The notes beneath the pieces were generated by a model. That model searched no databases. It saw only the letters and a program-made list of their open reading frames with translations, and was not told the origin of the DNA. A program made the translations under genes and the position numbers. 8,237 nt of DNA from an uncultured Chloroflexota bacterium (lineage in GTDB: Bacteria > Chloroflexota > Dehalococcoidia > SM23-28-2 > RBG-16-64-32). The stretch spans positions 1-8,237 of the forward strand of contig CAJXNA010000079.1 of assembly GCA_913056415.1 (NCBI GenBank). The letters are read 5' to 3'. Shown piece after piece: positions 6,204 to 8,237 of this stretch. The first letter of the stretch is position 1. Each line of letters begins with the position of its first letter.

Positions 6204-7856
6204 CTACTCTACGGAGGCGATATAGTTGTAGTGCGGCTGTCCGCCACACACGACTTCCACATCGTACTGGGGAAACGCCTGCTTCACCCGCTCCCCCAGC
6301 GATTCCGCCTCCGCCTGCTTGGTGTCCGCCCCATAATACAGCGTTACCAGGCTGGCGCCCTCGGCCTCGATGTCTTCCAGCGCCCGCAGCACGCCTTCCT
6401 CAGCCGTCTCCGCCACCAGCTTCAGCTCGTCGTCCACGATGGCGATGATCTGCCCCTCGTGCACCTTGACCCCGCCAATGCTGGTGGAGCGCACCGCCCG
6501 GCAGACCTCCAGCGTGAACACCCCCTGCCCCGCCTCCTCCATCGCCGCCACGTTCGCCTCCAGTTCCGCGTCCTGGTTCAGGGCAAGAAGGGCGGCGATG
6601 CCCTGAGGAATGGAGCGCGTCTCCACCACCCGCAACCGCTTCTGTGTCAGCTCCTCCGCCTGTTTGGCCGCCATGATGATGTTCTTATCGTTCGGCAGCA
6701 GGATCACCTCATCCGAAGGGCAGGCCTCCACGGCGTCGAGGATATCGCGGGTGCTGGGGTTCATCGTCGGCCCGCCCGACACCACCTTCGTGCAGCCCAC
6801 GCTGCGGAAGACCGTCGCCATCCCCTCGCCGGCGGCCACCGCCACCGATGAGATCGCCTCCGGCTGAGCCTTAACCTCGGCTCGGCCTTCGTGCATCTCC
6901 AGGAAGCGGTCAGCCTGCTCGCGGATGTTGTCCACCTTCACCTGGAGCAACGAGCCTACGCCGGTGCCATGGCTCAGCGCCGCGCCGGGATCGTCCGTGT
7001 GCACGTGCACACGCACCAGCCGGTCGTCGCCCACCACCAGCACCGAGTCGCCCAGCTCCAGCATGCGGTTCCGCACCGAGTCCGGCTCCATCTCCTTGCC
7101 GCCGATGAGGAACTCCGTGCAATACCCGTACAGCGACTCCTCCTGCTCGTGGAGCTGGGACGTCACCGCCAGCCACTCCTGGCCCACGTGCTCCTCAGCA
7201 ACCTCGACGGCCACCTCCATCGGCTCGCCCTTGAGGTGCCGTGTCATGCCGTCCAGCAACACCAATAGCCCCTTGCCGCCGGCGTCCACAACGCCGGCCT
7301 CAGCCAGCACCGGCAGCAGCGTCGGCGTGCGTTCCAGGCTCTGCGAGGCCGCCTCCAGCGTCGCCTCCATCACACCGAGGATGTCGGGCGCTTCCGAGTC
7401 GAACGTCTGTCGCGCCGCCTCGGACGCCTCTCGCATCACGGTGAGGATCGTGCCCTCCGCCGGCTTGGTGACCGCTTTGTAGGCCCCGGCCGCGCCTTCC
7501 TCCAGCCCCCGCACCCAGGTGCTCGCATCGATGGTCTCCGCCTCACCCACCGCCCGCGTCATGCCACGGATGATCTGCGATAGGATGACGCCGGAGTTGC
7601 CGCGGGCGCCCATGAGCGCGCCCTGCGACATAGCCGCCATGATCGCCCCCGCGCCCTCCTCCGGGCAGCGCTGCGCCTCCTCCATAACGGAGCGCATGGT
7701 GAGGTACATGTTGGTGCCGGTATCGCCGTCGGGGACGGGGAAGACGTTGATCGCGTTGACGGACTCGGTGTGCTTCTCCAGCCAGGCGGCGGCGGCGGCG
7801 AACATATCGCGGAGCTGGCCGCCGGAGAGCGCTTCGATGGTTACGCGGGTAGCCAT
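6204..7856 (-). CDS. fakA: Fatty acid kinase catalytic subunit FakA (DAK2/DhaL domain, YloV family)
   Basis: This 550-residue protein phosphorylates FakB-bound fatty acids with ATP, giving acyl-phosphate for phospholipid synthesis. The N-terminal DhaL-like nucleotide domain (about 1-205) shows NVFPVPDGDTGTNM at 37-50, with the Mg-binding D43 and D45, then GARGNSGVILSQ at 83-94, KPAEGT at 131-136 and DAGGKG at 191-196. The middle domain contains YGYCTEF (C246) and VRVHVHTDDPG (H284, H286); by analogy with S. aureus FakA these would be zinc ligands. The C-terminal DegV-like domain (about 335-550) has SGGPTMNPST (360-369) and LPNDKNI. The ATG at 7856 has no good Shine-Dalgarno, but the N-terminus aligns with family expectation and no better start is seen. 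It is the first gene of the minus-strand train, divergent from rpmB, with degV 54 bases downstream. Confidence 0.95.
   Translation of the reverse strand: MATRVTIEALSGGQLRDMFAAAAAWLEKHTESVNAINVFPVPDGDTGTNMYLTMRSVMEEAQRCPEEGAGAIMAAMSQGALMGARGNSGVILSQIIRGMTRAVGEAETIDASTWVRGLEEGAAGAYKAVTKPAEGTILTVMREASEAARQTFDSEAPDILGVMEATLEAASQSLERTPTLLPVLAEAGVVDAGGKGLLVLLDGMTRHLKGEPMEVAVEVAEEHVGQEWLAVTSQLHEQEESLYGYCTEFLIGGKEMEPDSVRNRMLELGDSVLVVGDDRLVRVHVHTDDPGAALSHGTGVGSLLQVKVDNIREQADRFLEMHEGRAEVKAQPEAISSVAVAAGEGMATVFRSVGCTKVVSGGPTMNPSTRDILDAVEACPSDEVILLPNDKNIIMAAKQAEELTQKRLRVVETRSIPQGIAALLALNQDAELEANVAAMEEAGQGVFTLEVCRAVRSTSIGGVKVHEGQIIAIVDDELKLVAETAEEGVLRALEDIEAEGASLVTLYYGADTKQAEAESLGERVKQAFPQYDVEVVCGGQPHYNYIASVE
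7786..7800 (-). repeat. (GCC)5 trinucleotide run inside fakA
   Basis: Five identical GCC codons encode Ala20-Ala24 in the first helix of FakA. Use of a single synonymous codon makes this a short tandem repeat that could slip, although whole-codon changes would keep the frame. Confidence 0.5.
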
Positions 7857-7910
7857 GGCTGATTACGAGGTGACAAGTCCAGAAGTGAGACCCTCGGGAC
7901 CAGACCCGCC

Positions 7911-7939
7911 TTGCCGCTGCCGGATGCGGATGCTATCAT
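7911..7939 (+). promoter_or_regulatory. Probable sigma-70-type promoter of rpmB
   Basis: TTGCCG (7911-7916, 4 of 6 to TTGACA) and TATCAT (7934-7939, 5 of 6 to TATAAT) are separated by exactly 17 bases. Transcription would begin near 7946, giving a leader of about 44 nt that contains the 14-nt palindrome. It is the best promoter match I can see in the window and points correctly at rpmB. Confidence 0.55.
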
Positions 7940-7940
7940 A
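7935..7940 (-). promoter_or_regulatory. Possible -10 element for fakA, overlapping the rpmB -10
   Basis: The minus strand reads TATGAT, 5 of 6 to TATAAT, across the same bases as the rpmB -10. No good -35 is seen at 16-18 bases. A start near 7928 would give a leader of about 70 nt. A nearby alternative is TAGAAT at 7952-7957 on the same strand, also without a -35. Confidence 0.25.
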
Positions 7941-7960
7941 CTTTCCGCTGCATTCTAACA

Positions 7961-7974
7961 CGCCCGTACGGGCG
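7961..7974. promoter_or_regulatory. Perfect 14-nt palindrome in the rpmB leader
   Basis: CGCCCGTACGGGCG equals its own reverse complement. It lies between the predicted rpmB promoter and the rpmB ribosome site, ending 15 bases before the ATG. It could be a dimeric repressor site acting on rpmB, or in RNA a 5-bp hairpin with a GUAC loop that affects L28 translation. Position argues for a regulatory role; nothing proves it. Confidence 0.35.
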
Positions 7975-7976
7975 GT

Positions 7977-7981
7977 AAAGG
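7977..7981 (+). promoter_or_regulatory. rpmB ribosome binding site
   Basis: AAAGG lies eight bases before the ATG at 7990. It is a moderate Shine-Dalgarno match at normal spacing and supports this start. Confidence 0.5.
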
Positions 7982-7989
7982 TAAGCTAG

Positions 7990-8199
7990 ATGGCTAGATG
8001 CGACGTCTGCGGTAAGGGTACCAGATTCGGCCGCAATATCCGACACAAGCACGCGGGGCGCTGGGAACGCAAGGCCCCGAAGACAAATCGCACGTTCAAG
8101 GCGAACGTGCAGAAGAGGACGTTCGTCATCGAGGGTCAGACGATACGGCTGAACGTCTGCACCCGCTGCCTGCGCACGCAGCTCAAGATAGCGGTGTAG
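7990..8199 (+). CDS. rpmB: 50S ribosomal protein L28 (bL28, zinc-ribbon form)
   Basis: This 69-residue, strongly basic protein is a component of the large ribosomal subunit. It begins MARCDVCGKGTRFG, and a second cysteine pair, CTRC, lies near the C-terminus. Together C4, C7, C57 and C60 form the Cys4 zinc-binding (C+) form of L28 rather than the zinc-free form. The core with the NIRHKHAGRW and TFKANVQKR segments matches the family, as does the ending LRTQLKIAV. The ATG has AAAGG eight bases upstream and follows a good promoter match. It is divergently arranged with fakA across 133 bases. No terminator is evident in the 38 bases left after its stop. Confidence 0.97.
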   Translation: MARCDVCGKGTRFGRNIRHKHAGRWERKAPKTNRTFKANVQKRTFVIEGQTIRLNVCTRCLRTQLKIAV

Positions 8200-8237
8200 T
8201 CGGCACAAGGGGAACGGGGCCACTCGGGGCACGGCGG

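Noticed and set aside
5889..6851. Plus-strand open frame of about 320 codons antisense to the degV-fakA junction
   Set aside because: It crosses two real genes on the opposite strand, is rich in His, Arg, Leu and Gln, and shows no domain. This is a by-product of GC-rich codon use.
7936..8232. Minus-strand open frame over rpmB
   Set aside because: It is antisense to a clear L28 gene and its promoter region, with no supporting motif.

Overview
The window is a compact, GC-rich bacterial chromosome segment dominated by one minus-strand gene train: fakA, degV/fakB, recG, argS and an inositol-monophosphatase-family gene (suhB-like). A divergent rpmB (ribosomal protein L28) sits at the right end, and a lower-GC, plus-strand gene end that I do not recognise is cut by the left edge. 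All five minus-strand genes and rpmB are intact and carry their family motifs. There is no tRNA, rRNA, CRISPR array, insertion sequence or obvious prophage gene.

Organism: the rpmB / fakA / recG neighbourhood matches the arrangement in Bacillus and its relatives (rpmB head-to-head with yloU-yloV, then recG). GC is much higher here, and RecG carries a roughly 120-residue N-terminal extension containing a DTAVIGGLD-type block that I associate with Chloroflexota (Dehalococcoidia-like) RecG. My best guess is an uncultured Chloroflexota bacterium. A high-GC Bacillota member remains possible. This is inference from memory and synteny, not a search result.

Layout: 2-247 (+), 3' part of an unknown gene; 283-1089 (-), IMPase family; 1104-2762 (-), argS; 2763-2842, a short intergenic stretch with a possible extended -10 promoter and a perfect 7-bp GC hairpin just before the argS ribosome binding site; 2843-5299 or 5350 (-), recG; 5304-6149 (-), DegV/FakB, starting with TTG behind a perfect AAGGAGG; 6204-7856 (-), FakA; 7857-7989, divergent promoter region with a good sigma-70-type promoter toward rpmB and a 14-nt perfect palindrome in the rpmB leader; 7990-8199 (+), rpmB.

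How the genes fit together: FakA and FakB form a two-part fatty acid kinase, in which FakB presents the fatty acid and FakA phosphorylates it. They are adjacent and probably co-transcribed. recG follows degV within a few bases or overlaps it, so translational coupling is likely. argS and the IMPase gene are separated by 14 nt and probably form a downstream part of the same operon, with a possible promoter of their own between recG and argS. I see mainly housekeeping content. The items most worth a second look are the RecG N-terminal extension, its motif VI glycine-to-arginine change, the fakA-fakB pairing within the rpmB-recG neighbourhood, the GC palindromes in the leaders of two translation genes, and the atypical left-edge fragment.
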